The position numbers and the translations under genes are program-made. 29,517 bases of DNA from a virus. The DNA lies in IMG/VR virus record IMGVR_UViG_3300009105_000020, positions 1 through 29,517 of that record; one strand, 5' to 3'. Under the pieces are notes generated by a model. It was given only the letters and a program-made list of their open reading frames with translations. It made no database searches and had not been told where the DNA came from. Every line of letters begins with the position of its first letter. Positions within the stretch are counted from its first letter, which is position 1. Below, piece after piece: positions 21,056 through 28,541 of this stretch.

Positions 21056-21085
21056 TTGACAACCGCTTAGTGTTTCTATTATAAT
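21056..21085 (+). promoter_or_regulatory. Early/middle promoter 4 with CGCTTAGTG site
   Basis: TTGACA (21056-21061), 18-base spacer, TATAAT (21080-21085). The spacer starts ACCGCTTAGTG, matching the other three promoters at the operator-like box (21064-21072). Confidence 0.75.
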
Positions 21086-21115
21086 AGTTATAACGATTAT
21101 AGAAGGGCAACCAAT

Positions 21116-21370
21116 ATGCCAAAGAAACATAAAATACCAGCTAACCACCAGCACGATTACCAGCTTGTAGTAGAAGCAAAGACAGGCGGAGAACCTAAGT
21201 ACCTATGTAATGCCGGTTGCTACTCCAAGAATCCCTTTATGACTCACGCCTGTAGCTGCCGGTCCGCCAGGCAAAGCCCGGACTTCGTACCAATATATAA
21301 AGTGGGAGGATATGATGAAAGTGAACTTCAGCATATTAGAGAAGGATTGCTTCGGAGAGATAGTAGTTAA
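21116..21370 (+). CDS. Small Cys/His-rich protein, 84 aa
   Basis: 84 residues, first gene after promoter 4, with GAAGGGC before ATG. CNAGCYSKNPFMTHACSC with upstream NHQHDYQ suggests a zinc site. The end overlaps the next gene by 59 bases. Function not recognised. Confidence 0.6.
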   Translation: MPKKHKIPANHQHDYQLVVEAKTGGEPKYLCNAGCYSKNPFMTHACSCRSARQSPDFVPIYKVGGYDESELQHIREGLLRRDSS

Positions 21371-21689
21371 ACACGCCCCCGGTATGATAAAGACCCAGGC
21401 GGAACAGATACTAACGATCCTCTCCAGGACTGCCGTACCGCCTTATAACAAGGTAACGGACTTTGACAAGGAACTCACTTACCAGTACTGGAAGCAGATA
21501 GACGCTATGCCCTGTAAAATCAGCCACGAAGAATTCCGCCTATGGTTCAGGGTAGCAGCAACTTACCCGGAGCTAATCCGCCGGGCTCGTCAATGGCTCG
21601 TAGAGCATAACTACCTGATACCGACTAAGAAAGTAGCCGAGCTATCTCAAAGCTCAAGTAGTAAATGGAGAGGGGGAATTAAAGGATGA
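21312..21689 (+). CDS. Hypothetical helical protein, 125 aa
   Basis: 125 residues; ATG at 21312 with an alternative at 21315, both after GTGGGAGG. A helix series (QAEQILTILSRTAV, FRLWFRVAATYPELIRRARQ) dominates. The 59-base overlap with the gene before is long, but both have good sites. Not recognised. Confidence 0.55.
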   Translation: MMKVNFSILEKDCFGEIVVKHAPGMIKTQAEQILTILSRTAVPPYNKVTDFDKELTYQYWKQIDAMPCKISHEEFRLWFRVAATYPELIRRARQWLVEHNYLIPTKKVAELSQSSSSKWRGGIKG

Positions 21690-21814
21690 GCAATAAACAA
21701 GGTAAGATAAAAGCGGAAGATTGGAATAGAAAGGTAGCAAATAATCTAGTAAAACAAGATGAACAAAAGACTTGGGTTTCGTGGGTGAACCCTATAAAGA
21801 TAATGATGTTCTAG
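21686..21814 (+). CDS. Short ORF, 42 aa, possibly the 5' part of a frameshifted gene
   Basis: ATG at 21686 with AAAGG upstream, ATGA overlap with the gene before; begins MSNKQGKIKAEDWNRKVANN. It ends in WVNPIKIMMF, while the ORF at 21772 in another frame runs on for 80 residues from a TTG with no ribosome binding site. The two may once have been one gene. Confidence 0.4.
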   Translation: MSNKQGKIKAEDWNRKVANNLVKQDEQKTWVSWVNPIKIMMF

Positions 21815-22014
21815 AAGAAGAACTTTGTAAAGCCCAGCACGATAAATCCTACCCTGCAGGTGTTAAAGAAGTGATAGATAGGTTGAAATCGGAACTGTTC
21901 CCGTTTTGTGAAGTGAGTGATAAAGCTGAAAACCACAAAACCGTATTAACATTAAAAGATTATAGGTTATTAGTAAGAAGAATTAAACAAGAACTAGAGA
22001 AGGGGGATAAGTAA
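21772..22014 (+). CDS. Hypothetical protein, 80 aa, start uncertain
   Basis: Protein-like residues (VLEEELCKAQHDKSY, VKEVIDRLKSELFPFCEV, DYRLLVRRIKQELEKGDK), but the only in-frame starts are TTG 21772 and GTG 21781, with no Shine-Dalgarno. Either it is translated by coupling from the ORF at 21686 or a frameshift separated it from its start. Confidence 0.45.
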   Translation: MGFVGEPYKDNDVLEEELCKAQHDKSYPAGVKEVIDRLKSELFPFCEVSDKAENHKTVLTLKDYRLLVRRIKQELEKGDK

Positions 22015-22016
22015 AG

Positions 22017-22190
22017 ATGGCTAAAAAGTTTAAGACAATGGAGGAATTTGAGAAGTTTTGCGATACAGCTATGCTCTGTGTCTGTGGTAGGTTAATGACA
22101 GGGCTACATATGTCGGGCTGTACTAAATTGAGAAAGGCGAGATTAGAATTACAGGAACGTTTAAAGAAAGATATAACCCATAAGGAGTAA
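22017..22190 (+). CDS. Small Cys-rich protein, 57 aa
   Basis: 57 residues, 2 bases after the previous stop, with AGGGGG upstream. A possible zinc site C21-x-C23, H31, C35 (CVCGRLMTGLHMSGC) is followed by a basic helix KLRKARLELQERLKKD. Not recognised. Confidence 0.55.
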   Translation: MAKKFKTMEEFEKFCDTAMLCVCGRLMTGLHMSGCTKLRKARLELQERLKKDITHKE

Positions 22191-22196
22191 TGAGAA

Positions 22197-22427
22197 ATGA
22201 CTGAAATAGAACACGTAGAGACGGGAATTATGATGCCAGAGAAATGCTTGGTTTGTGGGGAAAGTTGGTCTGGTGGGCACACTTACCCACCCCAAAATAT
22301 GACCGAGGGCTTAAGGGTATTTTACTCTTGCGGTGCTTCAATGAGTGTGAAGATATTAAACCACGGAGTTTATTCAATCCTATTTAAGAATTGCGAGTAT
22401 GACTTAAAGGCGGTAAGAAATGACTAA
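22197..22427 (+). CDS. Small Cys-rich protein, 76 aa
   Basis: 76 residues, with AAGGAG before ATG. KCLVCGESW and FYSCGASM, with GGHTYPP between, could bind zinc. Overlaps the next gene by 8 bases. One of several such genes between the terminase genes; function unknown. Confidence 0.55.
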   Translation: MTEIEHVETGIMMPEKCLVCGESWSGGHTYPPQNMTEGLRVFYSCGASMSVKILNHGVYSILFKNCEYDLKAVRND

Positions 22428-22728
22428 AGATACTGAACATATATTGCCGATAGAACACGCTGTAGGTTGTAGCACTAAACTAGGTGGTCAAAATCTCTGT
22501 AATTGTGGTGCTACGGCAACAAGAAAACTATGTGAAGCCATACTCAAACGAGACTATATATCAAGAGAAGCTCACGGGGAAGAGGTATATTTGCTAGAGA
22601 GGGATTTGATAGAGCGGGAGTATAACATTAAGGCGCTGGAAGAATGTATCGGGAAAGACTACATATCCAAGCAGAGCCTAGAATATAAACTGGCAGAAAT
22701 TCGCCAGGGAAGTAAAGGAACTGCTTGA
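22420..22728 (+). CDS. Cys-containing coiled-coil protein, apparently frameshifted at the end
   Basis: 102 residues. N-terminal VGCSTKLGGQNLCNCGATAT may bind zinc, and a helix region with two DYIS units (KRDYISREAHGEE, GKDYISKQSLEYK) follows. From about 22690 another frame continues as FAREVKELLESLGCDYYLKN to a TAA at 22790-22792, with no start of its own, and overlaps the next ATG by 14 bases like a normal gene end. So the native gene may be about 20 residues longer. Confidence 0.55.
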   Translation: MTKDTEHILPIEHAVGCSTKLGGQNLCNCGATATRKLCEAILKRDYISREAHGEEVYLLERDLIEREYNIKALEECIGKDYISKQSLEYKLAEIRQGSKGTA

Positions 22729-22778
22729 ATCTTTAGGATGCGATTATTACCTTAAGAATGACTTGAAGAGATACTTAT

Positions 22779-22928
22779 ATGAAACAAGCTAAAAACAATA
22801 CATCAATCGCCGTCAGTAAAGGCACAGCCACCAGGCTATCAAAGCTTGGTGGCAAAGGCGATACTTACGAGGATATAATCACACGCTTGTTAGACAAGCT
22901 AAACGGTAAAGGCAAGAGAAAGGGATAG
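22779..22928 (+). CDS. Second ribbon-helix-helix-like small protein, 49 aa
   Basis: 49 residues. After a polar start comes TSIAVSKGTATRLSKLGGKG then DTYEDIITRLLDKL, the layout of short ribbon-helix-helix proteins of the VapB/antitoxin-like type: a strand, a helix and a DT-Y-E-D-I-I-x-x-L-L helix. It may regulate transcription or be an antitoxin remnant; no toxin gene is next to it. Confidence 0.5.
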   Translation: MKQAKNNTSIAVSKGTATRLSKLGGKGDTYEDIITRLLDKLNGKGKRKG

Positions 22929-22952
22929 CTCCCGAGTGGAGCATAAGGGAAA

Positions 22953-23213
22953 TTGAAAATAATAACAGGTGTAATTAAAGTGATATTGGGCTATTCGATA
23001 ACTCTGCCGAATGACAAAGTAAAGGCTACTCTCTATACCGAATACCACGCTTGCGATGAGTGCGGTAAAGAGTACAGGCTTTGCTATAAGTCTAACGATA
23101 AGGATAATAGGCTGCTGAGGAAGATAGCCGACAGGCTAGGCTCTCAGGGTAAAGACCTATGTTTTGCCTGCAGATATGGCATCACAGAAGAGCAGGCGGT
23201 ATTACCAATTTAA
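22953..23213 (+). CDS. Zinc-ribbon protein, 86 aa
   Basis: 86 residues from a TTG with AAGGGA at 8 bases. A four-Cys site is seen, CDEC (about residue 34) and CFAC (about 70). It lies 16 bases before the large terminase and may assist packaging, though this is inferred from position only. Confidence 0.55.
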   Translation: MKIITGVIKVILGYSITLPNDKVKATLYTEYHACDECGKEYRLCYKSNDKDNRLLRKIADRLGSQGKDLCFACRYGITEEQAVLPI

Positions 23214-23228
23214 TGGCGGTATAAAATT

Positions 23229-24656
23229 ATGACTTTTGTATCGCTGGAAAACTACATACCGGAGAAGGTTGAGTTCTCCGGTAGCTTCTTTAGCCCGGCG
23301 GACCTGGCGGAATCAATCTCAGGTGGAGACTGGAAGCGTTACGACCATCTTGATTTAATCAGCGATAAGATTGCGGATATACGCAATAAACCTCTTCGCC
23401 TCATAGTCTCAATACCGCCAGGTCACGGCAAATCAGAACTTATATCCCACTATACGCCAGTCTGGTATCTATCCGAGTTCCCAGATAAACGAATCGGACT
23501 GGCTACATACGAATCAAACTTCGCAGCGTTCTGGGGAGAAGAATCACGAGACACCATAACCGAACACAGCGATAGGCTCGGTATCGAACTCAAAAGAGAC
23601 ACCAAAGCTAAATCATTCTGGAGAATAGCAGGTCATAAAGGATATATGTTCTGCGCCGGTGTCCGAGGTCCGATGACGGGTAAACGCTTCAACCTGCTTA
23701 TCATCGATGACCCTATTAAGAACATAGCCGAAGCCGAATCAGCCGTCTACAGGGAAGCTACCTACAAGTGGTGGCTTACAGTAGCGAGAACCAGAATGTA
23801 TCAGGATGGCTCGATTATCCTTATTATGACTAGATGGCACGATGATGATTTAGTAGGCAGGATTATAGAGAACTCACCTGAGGACTGGGATTATGTCCGT
23901 CTACCGGCTCTGGCAGAGGAAGACGATATACTCGGCAGAGAACCAGGCGAACCGCTTTGCCCGGATATGTTTGATACTGATTCCCTAGGCGTTCTAAAAG
24001 AGGGATTTGGCGGTACTAACGGAAGATACTGGCTTGGACTTTACCAGCAGAGACCATCGAAGGAAGAGGGAACACTCTTCAAGATGGACTGGTGGCAATA
24101 CTATACCGAGCTACCCGACATCCTAGTAAAACGGCAATATTGGGACACAGCTTATAAAACAAAAGCCACCTCCGATTATAACACCTGCCTAACCCTGGGG
24201 AAGACTGAAAAGGGAATCTATGTTCTCGATCTCTACCGGCACAAGCTGGAATACCCGGAGTTAGAGAGGATGGCGCAGGCTCAATATAACCTGCATCTAC
24301 CCTCTTCTGTAAAGGTGGAGGATGCTGCGTCAGGTCAAGCCCTGATCCCATCACTTAAAAGAAAGACCGGAATACCAGTCACTAAGATAACCGCCAAGGG
24401 AAGCAAAGAGCAGAGGGCAAGCCTAATTACCGGCATCTGCGAAGCGGAGAGGGTATTCTTGCCACAGAACGCCTCCTGGCTGGCAACATTCCTTGATGAG
24501 ATGTCTAAGTTCCCGGCTGGTAAGCACGATGATATAGTAGATGTATTCTCCTATGGAGTAGATGACATCTGGCAACCGATGGCGAAAGTAGACCAGGAAT
24601 TCAAACTAAAGAAGAAAGAACTCGAATTCAAGAGGCTCAGTGATAAGGAGTTCTAA
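23229..24656 (+). CDS. terL: Terminase large subunit
   Basis: 475 residues, full length. ATPase: Walker A PPGHGKSE (63-70), Walker B LLIIDDP (156-162), coupling IMTRWHDDDL. Nuclease (RNase H-like): YWDTAYKTKATSDYNTCL with the first Asp, VEDAASG, and KHDDIVDVFSYG near residue 430 with the last acidic pair. It pumps DNA into the prohead through the portal and cuts concatemers. It belongs to the group with an HGKS P-loop. The start ATG follows GGCGG, weaker than most. Confidence 0.95.
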   Translation: MTFVSLENYIPEKVEFSGSFFSPADLAESISGGDWKRYDHLDLISDKIADIRNKPLRLIVSIPPGHGKSELISHYTPVWYLSEFPDKRIGLATYESNFAAFWGEESRDTITEHSDRLGIELKRDTKAKSFWRIAGHKGYMFCAGVRGPMTGKRFNLLIIDDPIKNIAEAESAVYREATYKWWLTVARTRMYQDGSIILIMTRWHDDDLVGRIIENSPEDWDYVRLPALAEEDDILGREPGEPLCPDMFDTDSLGVLKEGFGGTNGRYWLGLYQQRPSKEEGTLFKMDWWQYYTELPDILVKRQYWDTAYKTKATSDYNTCLTLGKTEKGIYVLDLYRHKLEYPELERMAQAQYNLHLPSSVKVEDAASGQALIPSLKRKTGIPVTKITAKGSKEQRASLITGICEAERVFLPQNASWLATFLDEMSKFPAGKHDDIVDVFSYGVDDIWQPMAKVDQEFKLKKKELEFKRLSDKEF

Positions 24657-24659
24657 AGC

Positions 24660-24688
24660 TTGACAAGGCGAGAAGTTGGCATTATAGT
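24660..24688 (+). promoter_or_regulatory. Promoter of the portal/head operon
   Basis: TTGACA (24660-24665), 17-base spacer, TATAGT (24683-24688), directly after the terminase stop. It lacks the CACTWAGTG-type site, so it is probably controlled differently from the four early promoters. Confidence 0.7.
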
Positions 24689-24743
24689 CAATATAAGGGA
24701 AATCAATACGAGAGGGAGAGAATAAGGGATATGAGTTAATCGA

Positions 24744-26804
24744 TTGAAATTAAAACTCGGACCTCTATCTGTTTCATTCGCAGAGAAAGATAATCGTTCT
24801 CAGGCTACTATGGGAGAAGTAGGAGCTTCGGGAACTATTCTTTTATCAGGACAGCTATCAGAAGAGGAATATAACGCTGACCTCAGGGGTGGCAAAGCCG
24901 TTAAAGTCTTTGACAGAATGAGGCGTTCTGATGGACAGGTTAAAGCCGTGCTACAGGTATGCGAACTGCCGTTCCACTCCGCAACCTGGACAGTACAACC
25001 GGCAAGCGAAGACCAAGCTGATGTAGATGTAGCAAAGTTCATTGAACGCAATCTCTTCGATGGAATGTCTATCACCTGGGATTCTTTTTTACATCATATT
25101 CTAATGATGCTCCCCTTTGGTTATAGCGTCTTTGAGAAAGTCTACGAGATTGACAAAGACGGATATATCAAGTGGCGGAAACTAGCCCCCAGGCTACAGA
25201 AGACAATCTGGAAGTGGAATCTTGATGTCCACGGCGGATTAGATGGAGTAGAACAGCTAGTCTTCAAGCAAGGCACTTACAAGTTCATACCTATTAAAGC
25301 AGATAAGCTCCTGGTCTTTACTCACGAGAAAGAGGGAAGCAACTTCGAAGGAACATCGGTACTCCGTTCCGCTTATAAGCATTGGTACTATAAAGACCAT
25401 CTATACAGGATAGACGGCGTTGCCTCTGAGAGACACGCTTTAGGCGTTCCGACTTTCAAGCATCCGCCGGAAATTTCCCCGGAAGAGAAAGCCCGGCTTG
25501 AAACGATGGGCGAATACCTCCAGGCTCACGAGAAGATGTATATAAGGCTTGCCGACTCTTATGACTTCGACATTAAAGGGCTTCAAGGCTCTATCAAAGA
25601 CCTTATGCCGTCAATAGAACACCACGACAGGATGATAGCCAGGTCGGTACTGGCTCAATTCCTCAACCTGGGTACTACTGGCGTAGGTAGTTTCGCCCTT
25701 GCGAGAGACCAGAGTTCCTTTTTCTTAATGGCACTCAAATCCTTAGGGAAAAATATATGCGAGACCATAAACAGATACGCCATACCTCAGCTAGTCGATT
25801 TCAACTTCAATGTAGAGGCTTACCCTAAACTGGTGGTAAGCGGATTAGAAACCAGGAACATCGATACCTATATCAAGGCTATAGTGGACACTACAAACGC
25901 AGGGGCATTGACTATTGATAAACAGGTCAGGGATTCCTTGAGAGGTACGCTTGACTTACCCCCGGAGCCGGAGCAGGAAGAGGAATCCGAATTCGAAGGC
26001 TCGGAAGAGAAGCCTAAGTTCCACCGGGCTAAGACATTCGCAGAGGGCTTCGTAGCTTTTGAAGAGATAGAGAAGGTACTCAAGAAGGGCGAAGCTGAAT
26101 TCATCACGGAGACTAAGGAAGTGATGGATAACCAGATAGCTAACCTGGCGGATGTAACTATAAAGGCGATAGAGACAAAGAACCTGGATAAGCTGGATGA
26201 TATTGAAGTCCGCTATAAGACTTCTATGATAACAAAGATGACAGGAGTTCTCTCCGATATGTTTAAGTACGGCAGACTCCAGGTTAAAAAAGAACTATCA
26301 CTCCAAAAGAATATAGAACTTGCCGAACTGCCAGTACCTATCGACCCATCCGAGCTGCCTATCGTAAAGGAATTTATCAAAGCCAGGGCTAAGGCATCGG
26401 CAGGGGTGATGTCCAACAAGCTAAAGCAGTTCGTTACATTCGAGGCACTCCGCCAGATAAAATCAGGCATCGTAAACAAGAACTATCTACAGACAGGCTT
26501 AACAGGGCTTTCAGACCGGGAGCTTATAGCCTCTGCCGGATTCTCTGTAGGCGAGGCTTTTAACTTCGGCAGGTCTTATGAAGCCGACAAGGTTAAGGAT
26601 GATATTGACCGAGTACAATACTCAGCCTTGATGGATGGCGGAACTTGCTCGGAGTGTATGCCACTGGATGGCAAGGAATGGGATTACAGCGACCCACAGA
26701 CAGCCGAGTATCAAGCGGGCAACCCTAAATGCCTGGGCGGTACACGATGCCGGTGTGTGTTGGTATTCATAAGCAAAGCAGAGAGCCCGGCGACAGTAAG
26801 ATGA
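24744..26804 (+). CDS. Portal (Mu gp29-like) fused to a MuF-type minor head protein
   Basis: 686 residues, far longer than a portal alone. Residues 1-410 match DUF935/Mu gp29 portals: FDRMRRSDGQVKAVLQVCEL, HHILMMLPFGYSVFEKVYEI, HEKEGSNFEGTSVLRSAYKH, FLNLGTTGVGSFALARDQSS. After an acidic linker (PPEPEQEEESEFEGSEEKPK) the C-terminal part is a Mu gpF/SPP1 gp7-type domain with QYSALMDGGTCSECMPLDGK and KCLGGTRCRC (about 635-671). Portals form the dodecameric DNA entry ring; MuF proteins are minor head proteins. Start is a TTG without a strong ribosome binding site; an ATG at residue 23 is the alternative. Confidence 0.85.
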   Translation: MKLKLGPLSVSFAEKDNRSQATMGEVGASGTILLSGQLSEEEYNADLRGGKAVKVFDRMRRSDGQVKAVLQVCELPFHSATWTVQPASEDQADVDVAKFIERNLFDGMSITWDSFLHHILMMLPFGYSVFEKVYEIDKDGYIKWRKLAPRLQKTIWKWNLDVHGGLDGVEQLVFKQGTYKFIPIKADKLLVFTHEKEGSNFEGTSVLRSAYKHWYYKDHLYRIDGVASERHALGVPTFKHPPEISPEEKARLETMGEYLQAHEKMYIRLADSYDFDIKGLQGSIKDLMPSIEHHDRMIARSVLAQFLNLGTTGVGSFALARDQSSFFLMALKSLGKNICETINRYAIPQLVDFNFNVEAYPKLVVSGLETRNIDTYIKAIVDTTNAGALTIDKQVRDSLRGTLDLPPEPEQEEESEFEGSEEKPKFHRAKTFAEGFVAFEEIEKVLKKGEAEFITETKEVMDNQIANLADVTIKAIETKNLDKLDDIEVRYKTSMITKMTGVLSDMFKYGRLQVKKELSLQKNIELAELPVPIDPSELPIVKEFIKARAKASAGVMSNKLKQFVTFEALRQIKSGIVNKNYLQTGLTGLSDRELIASAGFSVGEAFNFGRSYEADKVKDDIDRVQYSALMDGGTCSECMPLDGKEWDYSDPQTAEYQAGNPKCLGGTRCRCVLVFISKAESPATVR

Positions 26805-27025
26805 AACTCGTAAAAGACTTTGGCGTAAGAGCATTACTGGCTACCATAGCCGGGGTAGGATTCTATGGAATACTCTTCTATGTTATAGCCACTATGGAAC
26901 TGGACATAACCACTATCATAGCCCTGGTAGGATTGGCTAATTCTCCCTGGCTGATGGCAGTAGGCTTTTACTTCGGTATTAAGATAGGACAGATAATAAA
27001 GGAGGGCAAGGACAATGCCGTATAA
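26801..27025 (+). CDS. Two-span membrane protein in the head operon
   Basis: 74 residues from ATG 26801, which overlaps the portal stop (ATGA); a longer reading from 26729 would lie inside the portal gene. Two hydrophobic segments: LLATIAGVGFYGILFYVIAT and IIALVGLANSPWLMAVGFYF, then a charged tail IIKEGKDNAV. A membrane protein among head genes is unusual. A holin-like or superinfection function is possible. Confidence 0.65.
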   Translation: MKLVKDFGVRALLATIAGVGFYGILFYVIATMELDITTIIALVGLANSPWLMAVGFYFGIKIGQIIKEGKDNAV

Positions 27026-28541
27026 AACTATCAAAGAACTGCCTGAGGCTTTCAAGAATCTACCGGATGAAGCAAAGACTATAGCTATGAATGTAATCAA
27101 TTCGGCACTTGACGGCGGATCAGATGAAGCGTCTGCGTTCAAACAAGCCTGGGGAGCTATAAAGAAATCCTATAAACAGGATGATGACGGTAACTGGACC
27201 AAGCTCGATGAAGCCCTGGAAACAGTAGATATAACCGGAGTAGAGATACTGGCTACAGGTACTTGGAAGGGCTACCCAGAATCTAAGACATATAAGAAGA
27301 ATGACCTTAAAGCAGCAGTCAAATCTTTTAATGAACTATCTGGCAATAAGAAGCTTAACTACGAACCTCCGATTAAGCTCGGTCACGACGGCAACCAGAA
27401 GCTTTTACAGAAGGATGGACTGCCCTCTGCCGGATGGGTATCATCCCTTAAGGCAGTAGGGAGCAAACTGGTGGCGGACTTCAAGGATGTCCCTAAGAAG
27501 ATTGGAGACATCATATCAGCCGGTGGCTATAAAAAGGTATCAAGCGAACTTTATCATAACTACGAAATAGCAGGTAAGAAATATCCACTAGTTCTAAAAG
27601 CCGTAGCTCTTCTCGGCGGAGATATACCGGCGGTAAAAACCATCGCCGACATCCAAACTAACTACTCCGAAGGCGATATGGAGAATGTAGATACAGTAAT
27701 CTACGAATTCGGCGAAGAGGTCAAGGATAACAGAGAGCTGGTAAAGGCTGTCTTTGCCAGGGAGTACGGACTCGCTGAGGATGAAGAGCTACATAAAAAG
27801 ATAGATAGCGTCTATAAGGCGTTCAGTGATAAATTCAGCAACAATGATGTCGCAGAGCCAGGGTGCTACATAAAGGAGGTCTACACTGATTATGTAATTG
27901 CGTCTGGTAAGAAGGGTGAACTGATAAAGATTCCATACTCCGAAAAAGACGGAGTGATTGAATTCGACACCGATAAAACCGCTAAGGTCGAAAAGGTATA
28001 TAAGGTAATCGGTGAAACCGCTTCGGTCCAGGGGGAATCGCCAGTCGATTCCGCTTCAACCGGAGAAGGGGATAATAAGCATAAGGAGGTCGAAGAAAAG
28101 ATGCTTAAAGAAACAAGGGAAATACTGGGCTTGGCTGAGGAAACCAAAGAGGAAGATGTCATCAATGCCATCAAAACCCTTAAAGCCAAAGCCGACACTA
28201 AAACGCCTGCCGATTCCCTAGCGGAAAAGGTAGACGGACTCGACACAAAGCTTAGAGAGAATGAGGCATCCACTATGGTAGCCCAGGCTATCACGGATGG
28301 CAAAATCACGCCTAAGCAGAAGGAATGGGCAAGCGATTACGCAAAGAATAATCCTGAAGGATTTATCGCCTTTACTGAGAACGCCTCTAAGGTCATTGAC
28401 CTTGAAGAGTCCGGCGGAGAGGGTGGAGACACTTCTGATGTAGCCCTCACCCAAAAGGACATCGAGGTCGGCAAGACTATGGGTATCTCTGAAGAGGAAT
28501 TGCTTGCCGAGAAGAAATCAGAAATCGAGGAGGCAAAATAA
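27015..28541 (+). CDS. ChaB-prohead protease-scaffold fusion (Mu gpI-like)
   Basis: 508 residues. Residues 1-62 are a ChaB domain (MPYKTIKELPEAFKNLPDEA, FKQAWGAIKKSYKQDDDGNW). Residues about 70-220 match Mu gpI-type prohead proteases (GVEILATGTWKGYPESKTYK, LGHDGNQ, GWVSSLKAVGSKLVADFKDV, KKVSSELYHNYEI with a candidate Ser). An inserted segment holds KEVYTDYVIASGKKGELIKI. The last 150 residues are a helical scaffold (VEEKMLKETREILGL to AITDGKITPKQKEWASDYAK). It guides capsid assembly and then clears the scaffold. Confidence 0.8.
   Translation: MPYKTIKELPEAFKNLPDEAKTIAMNVINSALDGGSDEASAFKQAWGAIKKSYKQDDDGNWTKLDEALETVDITGVEILATGTWKGYPESKTYKKNDLKAAVKSFNELSGNKKLNYEPPIKLGHDGNQKLLQKDGLPSAGWVSSLKAVGSKLVADFKDVPKKIGDIISAGGYKKVSSELYHNYEIAGKKYPLVLKAVALLGGDIPAVKTIADIQTNYSEGDMENVDTVIYEFGEEVKDNRELVKAVFAREYGLAEDEELHKKIDSVYKAFSDKFSNNDVAEPGCYIKEVYTDYVIASGKKGELIKIPYSEKDGVIEFDTDKTAKVEKVYKVIGETASVQGESPVDSASTGEGDNKHKEVEEKMLKETREILGLAEETKEEDVINAIKTLKAKADTKTPADSLAEKVDGLDTKLRENEASTMVAQAITDGKITPKQKEWASDYAKNNPEGFIAFTENASKVIDLEESGGEGGDTSDVALTQKDIEVGKTMGISEEELLAEKKSEIEEAK

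Noticed and set aside
26729-26800. Longer start for the membrane protein
   Set aside because: It would read 24 residues inside the portal gene; ATG 26801 overlaps the portal stop by ATGA as in other gene pairs here.
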